Notes under the pieces: model-generated
Told to the model about the DNA's origin: nothing
Databases searched by the model: none
What the model saw: the letters and a program-made list of their open reading frames with translations, nothing else
Program-made: the position numbers and the translations under genes
Shown: one piece after another, positions 27,829-36,877 of the stretch
How positions within the stretch are numbered: the stretch's first letter is position 1
Layout: every line of letters begins with the position of its first letter
NCBI GenBank assembly: GCA_017958525.1
Contig: JAGDCN010000073.1
Location: 1-43,840, forward strand
Origin: Bacteroidales bacterium
GTDB taxonomy: Bacteria > Bacteroidota > Bacteroidia > Bacteroidales > P3
Reading direction: 5' to 3'
Length of the DNA stretch: 43,840 bases

Positions 27829-29379
27829 TCACCTATTGCGCCAGAAACCTGGAAGGAATAGAATGAGAATCGTAAGACACTCAAGACGTCCCAAAAGCAT
27901 CAAGACTGAACAAATCCACTTGGCCACTGCCGGGAAGGCGGCATAGCTTCCGAAACCGCCGCAGGCTCCTAATCCTGGTCCGTAGCTGGTAATGCATCCG
28001 AAGACGGCACCTAACGACTCAGTGGCATCGACACCGCAGAGCATCAACAACAGCACACCAAGCAACATTGTAATCACATAAACAATGAATATCACCATCA
28101 CGTTTGTGATTATTTCGTTCGAGACAGGCCTGCCGTTAAGTCGGACAGGATTGTATGCGTGCGGATGCAGGCGGTTGGTCAGCGTATTGCGCACGGTGCG
28201 AAGTAAAATCAGCACACGCATCACTTTGACGCCACCTGTTGTTGAGCCTGCCATACCGCCACAAAGACATAGCAACAGAAAAAGAAGAGTTATCGGTGTC
28301 CACCACTGGTTGGTGTCGGCAACAACACTGCCGGTGGTAGTAATAACACTAACCGTCTGGACAATACCGCAACGCAATGCTTCTTCAAACGGCAGTCCTC
28401 CGTGGCCATAGAGAGCAATGACGACGAATAATGATGACAGCAATGTAAGCAAGAAAAAAAATCCGAATTGGTCAAGTTTGCGTCCGATACGTCTCCATCG
28501 CAAAGTAAAGAAACTATATAGCAGTGCAAAATTGACGCCACCAATGAACATCACAATGGTCAATATGTACTGGTGGAGAGGGGTGAAACGAGCAATGCTG
28601 TCTCCATATATGGAGAAACCGCCTGTCGAGATGTTTGAAAAAGTCAGATTGACCGCTTCCCACAAAGTCATACCTGTTGCGACAAGCAGAATAATGAAGA
28701 AAAGAGTTAGCGAAACATATATTGTCAGTGTCTGCTGAACCATTGTGCGCATCGAGGTTGATGTTTTACCAGTATTGTCGGCACTGCTTGCTTCTGCAGT
28801 ATAAAGGCTGTACTTGTTTAATCCCAAAGATGGAACCACGGCAAGTACAAGGAGAATGATACCGAATCCGCCCAACCATTCGGTTGTGCTGCGCCATAAC
28901 AGCAACGATGCCGGCAAACTCTCCACATCGGCAAAGACAGTTGCGCCAGTGGATGTCAAACCCGACATCGACTCAAAGATGGCATTGGAAAAAGGAATTG
29001 AAAACCTGAAATTGAAAAAAGAAAGTGTTTCCGATGCACCTGTTTTTTCGATGCCTACAAGCAGGAACGGCAACGCACCGAAAATCGTGAGTGCCAGCCA
29101 CACAATAGTTACTGTCAGGTAAGAGATACGTCGGTCATTGGAACCGGTAGTCGCAGAACGGCGCGGCAGCGTCACCAGCATAGTAATGCCGACGGCAACT
29201 GTGAACAGTCCTGCAGCGAGTATGCGCCAAACGGTTCCGTCGGCAAAATACAGCGCCGGAATAATACAGGCCATCATTGCAATACCTTCACCGACGAGTG
29301 GAATGCCCAGTGGTCGGATGGCCATTCCGAGGTTGTTTCCGTTGCGCAGACTGCTTTTATTTCCCCTACCCTTTTTCAT
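27829..29379 (-). CDS. trkH: TrkH-family potassium uptake channel subunit (copy 1)
   Basis: 516 aa, about ten or more hydrophobic segments. Selectivity-filter-type loops: GLTSTGATVF, ISTGGFSIYG, TTTGSVVADT and TSYGPGLGACG, the four pore loops of the SKT superfamily; the third-domain STTGGVK and GRLECLTILILF ends are typical TrkH. It works with cytosolic TrkA, which gates it with nucleotide. It starts 9 nt after the second trkH gene. The N-terminus (KKGRGNKSSLRNGNN) is unusually basic. Confidence 0.92.
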   Translation of the reverse strand: MKKGRGNKSSLRNGNNLGMAIRPLGIPLVGEGIAMMACIIPALYFADGTVWRILAAGLFTVAVGITMLVTLPRRSATTGSNDRRISYLTVTIVWLALTIFGALPFLLVGIEKTGASETLSFFNFRFSIPFSNAIFESMSGLTSTGATVFADVESLPASLLLWRSTTEWLGGFGIILLVLAVVPSLGLNKYSLYTAEASSADNTGKTSTSMRTMVQQTLTIYVSLTLFFIILLVATGMTLWEAVNLTFSNISTGGFSIYGDSIARFTPLHQYILTIVMFIGGVNFALLYSFFTLRWRRIGRKLDQFGFFFLLTLLSSLFVVIALYGHGGLPFEEALRCGIVQTVSVITTTGSVVADTNQWWTPITLLFLLLCLCGGMAGSTTGGVKVMRVLILLRTVRNTLTNRLHPHAYNPVRLNGRPVSNEIITNVMVIFIVYVITMLLGVLLLMLCGVDATESLGAVFGCITSYGPGLGACGGFGSYAAFPAVAKWICSVLMLLGRLECLTILILFLPGFWRNR

Positions 29380-29388
29380 TGCTTATTA

Positions 29389-30927
29389 TTAACGAGTTAC
29401 CCTCCAGTAGGCCGGCAAAAATATTGACACTATTGCAAAAACCTCCAGTCGCCCGGCCAGCATCAGCACCATCATCGTCCATTTGGCAAACGGTTGCAGC
29501 TGTATATAGTCAAGACTGGCACCCAGATTGTTGATGACCGGCGAAGGACCAAGGTTGCTTATGTTTGCAGCAGCCATACATAAGGCATTGGGTATGTCGC
29601 TTCCGCAAATGGTGAGCACCAAGGCTCCGACAGCCACAAACAACAGATAGAGAAATATATACGAGAAAATACGTATCACATACAAATCCTCGACTACCTT
29701 GCCGTTCACTTTAACACTGAGCACCGCCCGAGGGTGAATCATCCTGACAAAATAGTTGCGAACATAGCGAGCCAGAATCATTATACGCTTAATTTTCAAT
29801 CCACCTCCCGTTGAACCGGCCGAAGCACCCAGAAAGATGAGAAGGAACGTAACCACCGATACCATCATCGGCCACACTGAAGGCGACGATGTGTAGAATC
29901 CACAAGTCGATATTGTGGATGCAATATGGAACAGCGAGAAACTAACCGTGGACCACCCCATATGCTTTTCAGCAATACTGAATGCAATGATGCAAAGCAG
30001 TACAGAAGCCACCAGCACAAGCAGATAACGTTTAAATTCTTCGTCATTGCGCACCTGTCGCCAGCGACCTGTGAAAAAACAGAACAGCACCGCCAAGTTG
30101 ATGCCAGACAAGAACATAAAGAAAGTTATGCACCCCATCGAAAAATTGGAGAATCCGGCGAGACCGGCATCGTGCGTCATAAAACCACCCGTTGAAACGG
30201 TGCTGAGAGCCGTGCAAAGCGAATCGACAAAACTATTGCCAGCGAAAAACAACAGGAGAAACAAGGCTAGTGAAAGTGCCGAATAAACAGCCCACATCAG
30301 CACAACATTGCGAGCCATACGCGGATGAAGACGGCGTTGCAGCGTACCCGAGAATTCAGCTTCGTAAAGTCGCGCACTGCCTTCGTTTAGTCGGTGCAGG
30401 ATAGCAACAACAAAGAGTATAAGTCCCAATCCTCCAACCCATTGCGAGACGCTACGCCACACCAGCAGACCCTGCGGTTTTGATTCGAGACCCGAAAGCA
30501 CAGACGACCCCGTTGTGGTGAATCCCGAAAAAGACTCGAATGCGGCATCAGTGAAATTAGAAACCGTGCTGGTAAAAAGATACGGCAAAGCTCCCATCAT
30601 CGGTATCACAAGCCAGATAACAGCCGTAAACCAGAAACTTTCTTTTTCGTGCAGCTCGTAAGTGGCTCCGACACCGAGGAAGTTGCGCAGGAACAATCCA
30701 ACCATCAGAATAACCAACGCAGAAGCAATGAGACCAAACTGCGACCCATCACCAAAATAGAGTGAAACGCCGACAGGAAAAACCATCGCCAGTGCCATAA
30801 TTATCAACAGCATACCCAAAAGTCGGAAAGCCAGGCGGAAATTGAAGGTCGGGCGAAACAAAACGATTTTCGGTATGTGCGGCAGTTGATTCAATCTATG
30901 GAAAAAATAATTGGAACAGATTATCAA
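29389..30927 (-). CDS. trkH: TrkH-family potassium uptake channel subunit (copy 2)
   Basis: 512 aa from TTG 30927, which overlaps the trkA stop (TTGA). No ATG lies upstream of the first TM helix (RLAFRLLGMLLIIM), so a TTG start with coupling to trkA is the simplest reading; the exact start is uncertain. Pore loops are FSGFTTTGSSVL, VSTGGFMTH, ISTCGFYTS and ISNLGPSPVI; GSTGGGLKIKRI and AGRLEVFAIVSIF match the family. The loop sequences differ from copy 1, so the two may differ in ion preference or affinity. Confidence 0.9.
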   Translation of the reverse strand: MIICSNYFFHRLNQLPHIPKIVLFRPTFNFRLAFRLLGMLLIIMALAMVFPVGVSLYFGDGSQFGLIASALVILMVGLFLRNFLGVGATYELHEKESFWFTAVIWLVIPMMGALPYLFTSTVSNFTDAAFESFSGFTTTGSSVLSGLESKPQGLLVWRSVSQWVGGLGLILFVVAILHRLNEGSARLYEAEFSGTLQRRLHPRMARNVVLMWAVYSALSLALFLLLFFAGNSFVDSLCTALSTVSTGGFMTHDAGLAGFSNFSMGCITFFMFLSGINLAVLFCFFTGRWRQVRNDEEFKRYLLVLVASVLLCIIAFSIAEKHMGWSTVSFSLFHIASTISTCGFYTSSPSVWPMMVSVVTFLLIFLGASAGSTGGGLKIKRIMILARYVRNYFVRMIHPRAVLSVKVNGKVVEDLYVIRIFSYIFLYLLFVAVGALVLTICGSDIPNALCMAAANISNLGPSPVINNLGASLDYIQLQPFAKWTMMVLMLAGRLEVFAIVSIFLPAYWRVTR

Positions 30928-32267
30928 TCAAACAGTTTAGCCACTTTATCCATTGCATTGGGAAGGGCAAAGACAACGACCTTGTCCATTTCGCGGAGCT
31001 GAGTGTCGCGAGTGGGCAGCAGTGTTTCACGACCTCGAATTATGCCACCTATAGTAGCCTTACCTTCAGGCAGATGCAGTTCTCCGATGGGAACGCGTGT
31101 AGCGGTTGCGTGGCGACCTACAACAAACTCTATCAACTCGGCATTAGTGCCGCTGAGCCATTTGCTGCTGACAGCGGCACCCTTCACTATAAAACGAGCT
31201 ATATAGCTGGCAGTGATGAGTTTCTTGTTTATAATAGTATCAATACCTATGTCCTGCGACAGGTTAATAAAACCAGTGTTCTCAACCAGCGCAATCGTTT
31301 TGCGGATACCGAAGCGGCGTGCGTGCAGGCAGGTCAGCACATTCGTCTCCGACGAGTCGGTGACGGCAATAAAAGCATCGGTATTGGTCAGTCCCTCCTC
31401 TTTAAGGAGTTCGATATCAGTAGCATCGCCATTGATTATAAGCGTATTGGACAGCACAGCGCTAAGATCTTCACAGCGTTTGCGGTTCTGTTCAACCAGC
31501 GTGATACGCTTTGTATCCTCTAAAGTCAGCGCTGCATAGCGACCTATGCGGCCACCACCGGCAATCATCACATTTTTAATCTCAAAATCGGTACCGCCGG
31601 CCAGTTTTTTGACGGTGTCCATCTGGTTGGCCTTACTTATAATATAGGCCATATCGCCAGCTTCGAAAACGGTGTCGGAATGGGGGATAATCGTTTCTCC
31701 GTGTCGCAGGATGGCGACGATACGCACCTGCAAAGTCGAATAAATCTGACTTAACTCCTTGACGGACTTCCCTTTGACAGGTGAACCTTCCTCCAAGCGT
31801 ATGAGATACATTGTGAGCAGTCCACCGCTGAAATCGAAAAATTCCGTTGCGACGGTATGGTTCAGCAAGTTGGTTATCTCTTTAGCCGCAATGCGTTCCG
31901 GGCAGACCATCTCATCGACACCCAAGTCGCGGAACATCTCGCGGTGTTTGGGCGACAACAATTCGGCATTGGTGATTCGCGCCACGGTTTTCTTGGCATC
32001 GAGTTTTTTGGCTAAAATACAGGTTACAAGATTGATAGATTCATCGTGAAGGACTGACAGAAAAAGGTCGCAGTCCCTTACGTTGGCCTCTTCCAGCACC
32101 TTGGGCGACGTCGAATCACCGACAATGGTAAGCAGGTCAGTCTCCTTTTCCAAGCGCCCTAGCAACTCGGAGTTGGGATCGACGACCGTGATATTGTAAT
32201 TCAACAAAGTCAGCGATTTGGCAAGGTAGAAACCCACCTCACCGTCACCTGCTATAATAATATTCAT
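30924..32267 (-). CDS. trkA: Trk system regulatory subunit TrkA
   Basis: 447 aa, cytosolic, built as two RCK_N/RCK_C repeats: first GDGEVGFYLAKSL with the NAD-binding Gly pattern and VVDPN, second IAGGGRIGRYAALTL with LVEQNRKRCEDL and IINGDATDIEL. Each Rossmann domain is followed by a TrkA_C-like segment (SPVKGKSVKELSQIY; VPIGELHLPEGKATIGGIIRG). Length is normal. Overlaps the upstream UpxY gene (ATGA) and the downstream trkH start (4 nt). Confidence 0.95.
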   Translation of the reverse strand: MNIIIAGDGEVGFYLAKSLTLLNYNITVVDPNSELLGRLEKETDLLTIVGDSTSPKVLEEANVRDCDLFLSVLHDESINLVTCILAKKLDAKKTVARITNAELLSPKHREMFRDLGVDEMVCPERIAAKEITNLLNHTVATEFFDFSGGLLTMYLIRLEEGSPVKGKSVKELSQIYSTLQVRIVAILRHGETIIPHSDTVFEAGDMAYIISKANQMDTVKKLAGGTDFEIKNVMIAGGGRIGRYAALTLEDTKRITLVEQNRKRCEDLSAVLSNTLIINGDATDIELLKEEGLTNTDAFIAVTDSSETNVLTCLHARRFGIRKTIALVENTGFINLSQDIGIDTIINKKLITASYIARFIVKGAAVSSKWLSGTNAELIEFVVGRHATATRVPIGELHLPEGKATIGGIIRGRETLLPTRDTQLREMDKVVVFALPNAMDKVAKLFD

Positions 32268-32821
32268 CGTATTGTATATTTTCTTTTTTTGCGCACATCA
32301 GGCTTCTTGTCTTCCTGCAGTTCGTCCATCAAATCCTTATCGACATATATAACCATTGCCATACTGATGCCTGTAATCTCCACAGCGAAATTGCCTTCTT
32401 CACAGTCGCTTACAAGCACACCGACCTTACCGGCCAGAGGACCAGAATGGATGCGGACTTTAGCACCTCGATGAAGTCTTTCGACCGATTGCACCTGCAC
32501 ATTGATCTCGGCGGCGATAAAGTCCTTCATCATCTGGATCTCTTCTTCCGGAATAGTAGCTATATGGCCTCTGAATTTCACAAGTGAGACAATACCCGAC
32601 ACATTTACGACGGGAATCTCCTGTTTTGACGTTATCTTGGCGAAAATATATGACTTAAGCAGCGGAACCTCGACCCATTTCTTACGGTCGCTCCACGAAT
32701 GAAGTTCTTTGCGCAGTGGCAGATATACTTCAAAGCCCGCTTCCTTCAAATTCTGCTCGGCCTTCTTTTCGAAACGGGGATTAGTATATAGTGCAACCCA
32801 TTGAGGTATAGATGACAACAT
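32264..32821 (-). CDS. UpxY-type NusG paralog (specialised antiterminator)
   Basis: 185 aa. N-terminal NGN domain (WVALYTNPRFEKKAEQNLKEAGFEV at the start, LLKSYIFAKI) and a C-terminal KOW domain (RLHRGAKVRIHSGPLAGKVG). It is not core NusG, which is longer conserved and sits by secE/rplK. UpxY-family proteins in Bacteroides bind the 5' leader of their own capsule operon and let RNA polymerase pass early terminators. Here it heads trkA-trkH-trkH, overlapping trkA by ATGA, with no polysaccharide genes near. Its job is inferred to be processivity control of this or a distant operon. The C-terminal tail is very basic (KKPDVRKKRKYTIR). Confidence 0.87.
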   Translation of the reverse strand: MLSSIPQWVALYTNPRFEKKAEQNLKEAGFEVYLPLRKELHSWSDRKKWVEVPLLKSYIFAKITSKQEIPVVNVSGIVSLVKFRGHIATIPEEEIQMMKDFIAAEINVQVQSVERLHRGAKVRIHSGPLAGKVGVLVSDCEEGNFAVEITGISMAMVIYVDKDLMDELQEDKKPDVRKKRKYTIR

Positions 32822-32859
32822 ATTAATAAACCTTGTATAGTTTCACTCAAATAAAACTG

Positions 32860-32940
32860 CAAATATACATATATTTTTTCGATTTCAACATTGACAGATG
32901 AAACTTTTTGATATGTGTAGGTCTCCCCACCTGTTAAACA
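32860..32940 (-). promoter_or_regulatory. Promoter of the upxY-trk operon with conserved upstream element
   Basis: -7 box TATATTTG (32860-32867) with a TGTT-type -33 box 19 nt upstream. 32877-32940 is the second copy of the element seen at 23477-23538, with the same CAAAAAGTTTCATCTGTC core and ATCGAAA; the far arm is ACAGGTG here, still able to pair with CATCTGT. Confidence 0.55.
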
Positions 32941-33004
32941 ATAATAGAAGGCGAGGCCTGCATACCAAATTTCCAGAGGGATAAAGAGAAAAGTCTATTT
33001 CACC

Positions 33005-33877
33005 CTAGACTATCAATTCCTTAACCGCTTCTGGAATACAGCTTATTATATCGCTAGATATCAGTGACGGCTGCGAAAAACGTTCTGCGGCAATGTCACC
33101 GGCACGGCCGTGGAGATAAACTGCCAACGCAACGACATCCTGCATATTATACGAATCTTCATAATGTCGTTGTGCGTATGCCGACGCCTGGGTTTGCAAG
33201 CCCAGCGTCAAGCCCGTCAGTACATCGCCACTGCCGGCTGTGGCCATACCGGCATTGCCAGTGTTATTGACAACAGCCTCGCAACCAGGAGCATAGACAA
33301 TGGTTCGGTGAGCCTTCTTGACTATCACCAAATCGTGCATATCTGCCATCTGCTGAGGATCGGAATCTCCGAAAAGCCGCTCATATTCTCGTGCGTGAGG
33401 CGTGACAACAGCATCCGAAACAAGGTGCAGCGATTCTGGATGTTGCGCTATGATATTCAGTGCATCGGCATCAAGGACGAGGGGAATATCGAAAGTCGTC
33501 TGCTGCATTTTCTTCTTCTCCAGAAAGTGCATCAAAGCACCTGCAGTGACCTCGTCAGTACCCAGTCCTGGGCCGATGCCGATGGCCGTATAGCGGGCGA
33601 TATCGGCAGGCATCGAACTGATACGGTGCTCGTCATTGTCAATCGACAGCATCGCTTCGGGCACAGCGGTCTGCATTACATCAACTCCGCAACGCGGCAC
33701 GTGAACAGTCAGCAGGCCAACGCCAGCGCGCAGACAGGCGCGAGCGGCCAACACTGCAGCACCCATCTTGCCGTAGCTGCCGGCTATGAGCAACGCGTGG
33801 CCGTAGTCTCCCTTGTGACTTTCCGGATTGCGAGCAACGATGAAGGGAAATCTTTGCTTTTCAACTTTTGTTTCCAT
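33005..33877 (-). CDS. nnrD: ADP-dependent NAD(P)H-hydrate dehydratase
   Basis: 290 aa, cytosolic ribokinase-like repair enzyme that dehydrates S-NAD(P)HX. Motifs: HKGDYGHALLIAGSYGKMGAAVLAARACLRAG, the IGIGPGLGTD loop, PLVLDADALN, VVTPHAREYERL and the catalytic NAGMATAGSGDVLTG with the conserved Asp. Only the dehydratase half is encoded: the N-terminal NnrE epimerase domain that is usually fused in bacteria is absent from the gene and its neighbours. The start lies 13 nt after the terminator of the M16 gene, with no clear promoter between. Confidence 0.93.
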   Translation of the reverse strand: METKVEKQRFPFIVARNPESHKGDYGHALLIAGSYGKMGAAVLAARACLRAGVGLLTVHVPRCGVDVMQTAVPEAMLSIDNDEHRISSMPADIARYTAIGIGPGLGTDEVTAGALMHFLEKKKMQQTTFDIPLVLDADALNIIAQHPESLHLVSDAVVTPHAREYERLFGDSDPQQMADMHDLVIVKKAHRTIVYAPGCEAVVNNTGNAGMATAGSGDVLTGLTLGLQTQASAYAQRHYEDSYNMQDVVALAVYLHGRAGDIAAERFSQPSLISSDIISCIPEAVKELIV

Positions 33878-33889
33878 CGTTCAAGAATG

Positions 33890-33925
33890 AAAAAAAAGTG
33901 GCGGCGTGCCCTAGCGCGCCGCCAC
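33890..33925 (-). terminator. Intrinsic terminator of the M16 peptidase gene
   Basis: Minus strand: 9-bp GC-rich stem GTGGCGGCG / CGCCGCCAC (33925-33917 with 33906-33898), 10-nt loop, then eight T (33897-33890). It lies 20 nt after the M16 stop and 13 nt before the nnrD start. Confidence 0.9.
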
Positions 33926-33944
33926 CACATATTATACTATTTAA

Positions 33945-36791
33945 TTAGTTCTCAGGTTTCAGAGTACCAACCGAATAGTGGCCAAGGTCGAAATAGCGGC
34001 GGGCCAGACGCTTCATATCGTGAGTCGTCAGGCTGTTCACCATTGCCTCGTAGTCGCTGATGTTGGCATCGCGGTTCTCTTTGTACATATAACTGCCAAC
34101 AATCTGGCCCATCCAGAAGCCGTTTTCTTGCATCTGGGTCTCGCGTTCCTTGATCATCTGCAGCTTCACTTTGTGGAGAGTTTCGCGGTCGCATCCCTTC
34201 TTGACGAAGTCCTTGATAAGGTCAATAGCTGCCTTCTCGACACTTTCGCAGTTTTCGGGAGCACACTGCAGATAGAACATCCAGCTGACACTGCCGTCGA
34301 AATTGATATCGTAAGAAGCAGTAGCATAAGGACTGTAGGTTTCACCCATTTTCTCGCGGATCACCTCGGTGGTGCGGATCTGCAAAGCCTCGCCAAGAGC
34401 AGTGACGGCAACGCGCTCGCGCAGGTCATTTTTGCCAGCAAAATTACGGGTTTCACCCATCACGATGACCATACCTTGTTTGTCGGTACCGGCCAGCGTC
34501 AGGCTGTGGTTGACACCATTTGCCAGTTTGGGGCTCTTGTCAAGTTCGGGCTCGCCTTTCTGCTTACCGTTGGTGGGCAGCAGGCTCAGATAGTTGGCGA
34601 TGGTCTGGATATTCTCGTCGCTGACGTTGCCGACAAAGAAGAAAATCTGGTCGCTGGCATCTGCGAAACGCTCGCCATAGATCTGATACATACGCTCGAA
34701 GTCAAGACCATTGATATCCTGTTCTGTGGGCAGGACAACCAAGCGAGGATTGTGGTCATAGGCCATACCGTAGAAATCTTTCATAAACTTAGCCTGCGGG
34801 TTGGCAGAAGCCATACGGACCTGTGTGAGCAGAGTCTCAATATTGCGGTCGAACGACTCGCGGTCCTTACGCGGAGCCTCGTAGTAAAGATCGACCAGCT
34901 GAAGCAGAGTTTCAAGATCCTTCGGAACACAGCTGCCGCTGAAACCAACAGTGTTATTGTTGATGTAGGGGCTTACGCCGACAGTCTTGCCCTGCAGTTT
35001 CTTGCTCAACTGGCTGCTGCTGAAGTTGGAGATACCGGCATCATCAACTAAACTAGCCGTATTGCTGACCATAAAGGCCTCGTTGTCGGGATAGAGTGCC
35101 GAACCACCGATGGCGAAGCTCTGCATACGGATCTCATCCTCTTTGTAGTTGGTCTTCTTCACAACGAAACGGATGCTGTTGGGCAGCACATACTCCGTAT
35201 AGTCGAGGACACTGTTCTGCGAAAGGACCACAGGAGTGACGGTAGGAACCTCTTTGTCGAACAGCGGCTCGTCCTTATAGGTATCAACCCAAGGCTCAGT
35301 CTGAGCTTTCTTGCTGTCAGCAACAATCTTAAGGATGGCATCCTTGGTAGGAATGTTGTAACCCTCCTTCTCAGGAGCAGTAAGGATATAGATGAAGTTT
35401 TCGTCGGTAATCCAGTCTTTCACGACGTTGTTCACCTCTTCAAGGGTGATTTCGGGAACAAACTCGCGAGCGTATGCGTCCTCCTGACGAATGCCGGGGA
35501 TGACATCGCCTTCAAGGAAGTGCTGCGTATATTCGTCGGCAAAGGCGTTGCTCTGGGTCTTGTTAAGCTCCTTGGCTGCCTTGCGGTAGCTTTCCAACAA
35601 GCTCTCCTTGGCACGATCCAGCTCAGTCTGCAGGAAACCGTGCTCGTCGATGCGTTTCATTTCCTTCAGCAACATAGCTGTGGCCTCTTCGATGCGGTTG
35701 TCCTTGGGATAGGACGACAGGACGCTGCAATCCAGTTTGGCAAGGAAACTGCCATAGCCACCGGCAGCATAGAGGAAGGGTGCGCTAGCCTTTTCAGCCA
35801 TCTCGCCAAAACGGGCGTTGATGATATTCTCGGCCAAGTTGCGCACCAACATCTGGCGATAGTCACCGACGGTACCCTTCGGGGCCTGGGGGTGCTTCCA
35901 ATACATCTGGATGCTGGCCGAAGGAGCCTCCTTGTCGGTAGCAATGGCTACGAGGGGTTCCTTGTTGTCGGGAACATTAAAGTAGGGACGCTCCTTGGGG
36001 TTGGCAGGCATCTTGTTGTCTGTGAAATATTCTTTTACCTTGGCTTCAATCTCATCGACGTTGACGTCACCTACGATGATGACAGCCTGCAGGTCCGGAC
36101 GATACCAGTCTTCATAGAAGCGTACGATAGTCGGGCGTTGGAAGGTCTTGAGCACCTCTTCCGTTCCGATAGGAATACGGTTGGCATAGCGCGAATCTTT
36201 GAACATCACAGGCCAGTACTGCTTCTGCAGACGATCCTGGGCACCCAGACGGCCGCGCCATTCTTCGATGATGACACCGCGCTCGGCATCGATTTCCTTG
36301 GCATCCATCAACAGCTTACTTGCCCAGCCGTCGAGAATCTTCATACCCATCTCGAGCATTTCGGCGTCGTTGGGCATATTCACATAATATACCGTCTGGT
36401 CAAAGCTGGTATAGGCGTTCACGTGGCCACCAAACTGCACTCCTTTGGCCTGTAGCTTGTTTATCAGCTCGTTGTGCGGGTAGTACTCCGTACCGTTGAA
36501 GGCCATATGCTCGGTGAAGTGAGCCAGACCCAGCTGGTCCTCGTCCTCAAGAATAGAACCTGCATTGACAGCCAGGCGGAACTGAACGCGACCTTCGGGC
36601 TTTCTGTTAGCACGGATGTAATAGGTCATACCGTTGTCAAGCTTGCCCATACGGACTTTCTTGTCGATAGGAACTTTTTCGCTGAGGTTCGTTTTTTTCT
36701 CCTTCTTGCTGCCAGCGGTGCCGAACTGAGCAAAACTCATACCGGCCGTGGCAAACAAAAACAGGAACAGAATTAAAATTTGTTTCTTCAT
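33945..36791 (-). CDS. Secreted M16-family (insulinase/PqqL-type) zinc peptidase
   Basis: 948 aa with a signal peptide (ILILFLFLFATAGMSFAQ). Inverted zinc motif HxxEH as HFTEH in LGLAHFTEHMAFNGTEYYP, and the third ligand region IDAERGVIIEEWRGR about 75 residues on. Two M16 halves follow (first to about 480, second from about 520, with inactive-domain sequence YDINFDGSVSWMF). Expected to degrade peptides in the periplasm. It has its own promoter and a strong terminator, so it is a single-gene unit. Confidence 0.93.
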   Translation of the reverse strand: MKKQILILFLFLFATAGMSFAQFGTAGSKKEKKTNLSEKVPIDKKVRMGKLDNGMTYYIRANRKPEGRVQFRLAVNAGSILEDEDQLGLAHFTEHMAFNGTEYYPHNELINKLQAKGVQFGGHVNAYTSFDQTVYYVNMPNDAEMLEMGMKILDGWASKLLMDAKEIDAERGVIIEEWRGRLGAQDRLQKQYWPVMFKDSRYANRIPIGTEEVLKTFQRPTIVRFYEDWYRPDLQAVIIVGDVNVDEIEAKVKEYFTDNKMPANPKERPYFNVPDNKEPLVAIATDKEAPSASIQMYWKHPQAPKGTVGDYRQMLVRNLAENIINARFGEMAEKASAPFLYAAGGYGSFLAKLDCSVLSSYPKDNRIEEATAMLLKEMKRIDEHGFLQTELDRAKESLLESYRKAAKELNKTQSNAFADEYTQHFLEGDVIPGIRQEDAYAREFVPEITLEEVNNVVKDWITDENFIYILTAPEKEGYNIPTKDAILKIVADSKKAQTEPWVDTYKDEPLFDKEVPTVTPVVLSQNSVLDYTEYVLPNSIRFVVKKTNYKEDEIRMQSFAIGGSALYPDNEAFMVSNTASLVDDAGISNFSSSQLSKKLQGKTVGVSPYINNNTVGFSGSCVPKDLETLLQLVDLYYEAPRKDRESFDRNIETLLTQVRMASANPQAKFMKDFYGMAYDHNPRLVVLPTEQDINGLDFERMYQIYGERFADASDQIFFFVGNVSDENIQTIANYLSLLPTNGKQKGEPELDKSPKLANGVNHSLTLAGTDKQGMVIVMGETRNFAGKNDLRERVAVTALGEALQIRTTEVIREKMGETYSPYATASYDINFDGSVSWMFYLQCAPENCESVEKAAIDLIKDFVKKGCDRETLHKVKLQMIKERETQMQENGFWMGQIVGSYMYKENRDANISDYEAMVNSLTTHDMKRLARRYFDLGHYSVGTLKPEN

Positions 36792-36846
36792 TTTTTGATT
36801 TGACTTTTAGTTAATTATTTATAATATTCACTATTTTCGCAATCCG

Positions 36847-36877
36847 CAAAATTACATAATATATTTGATTCTCCAAA
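36847..36877 (-). promoter_or_regulatory. Promoter of the M16 peptidase gene
   Basis: Perfect Bacteroides-type promoter on the minus strand: -33 TTTG (36874-36877), 19-nt spacer, -7 TAATTTTG (36847-36854). The start site near 36840 gives a leader of about 49 nt. Confidence 0.75.

Noticed and set aside
33978-36455. Long open frames (357 and 311 codons) antisense to the M16 peptidase
   Set aside because: They follow codon bias of the real gene in the opposite frame and resemble no protein.
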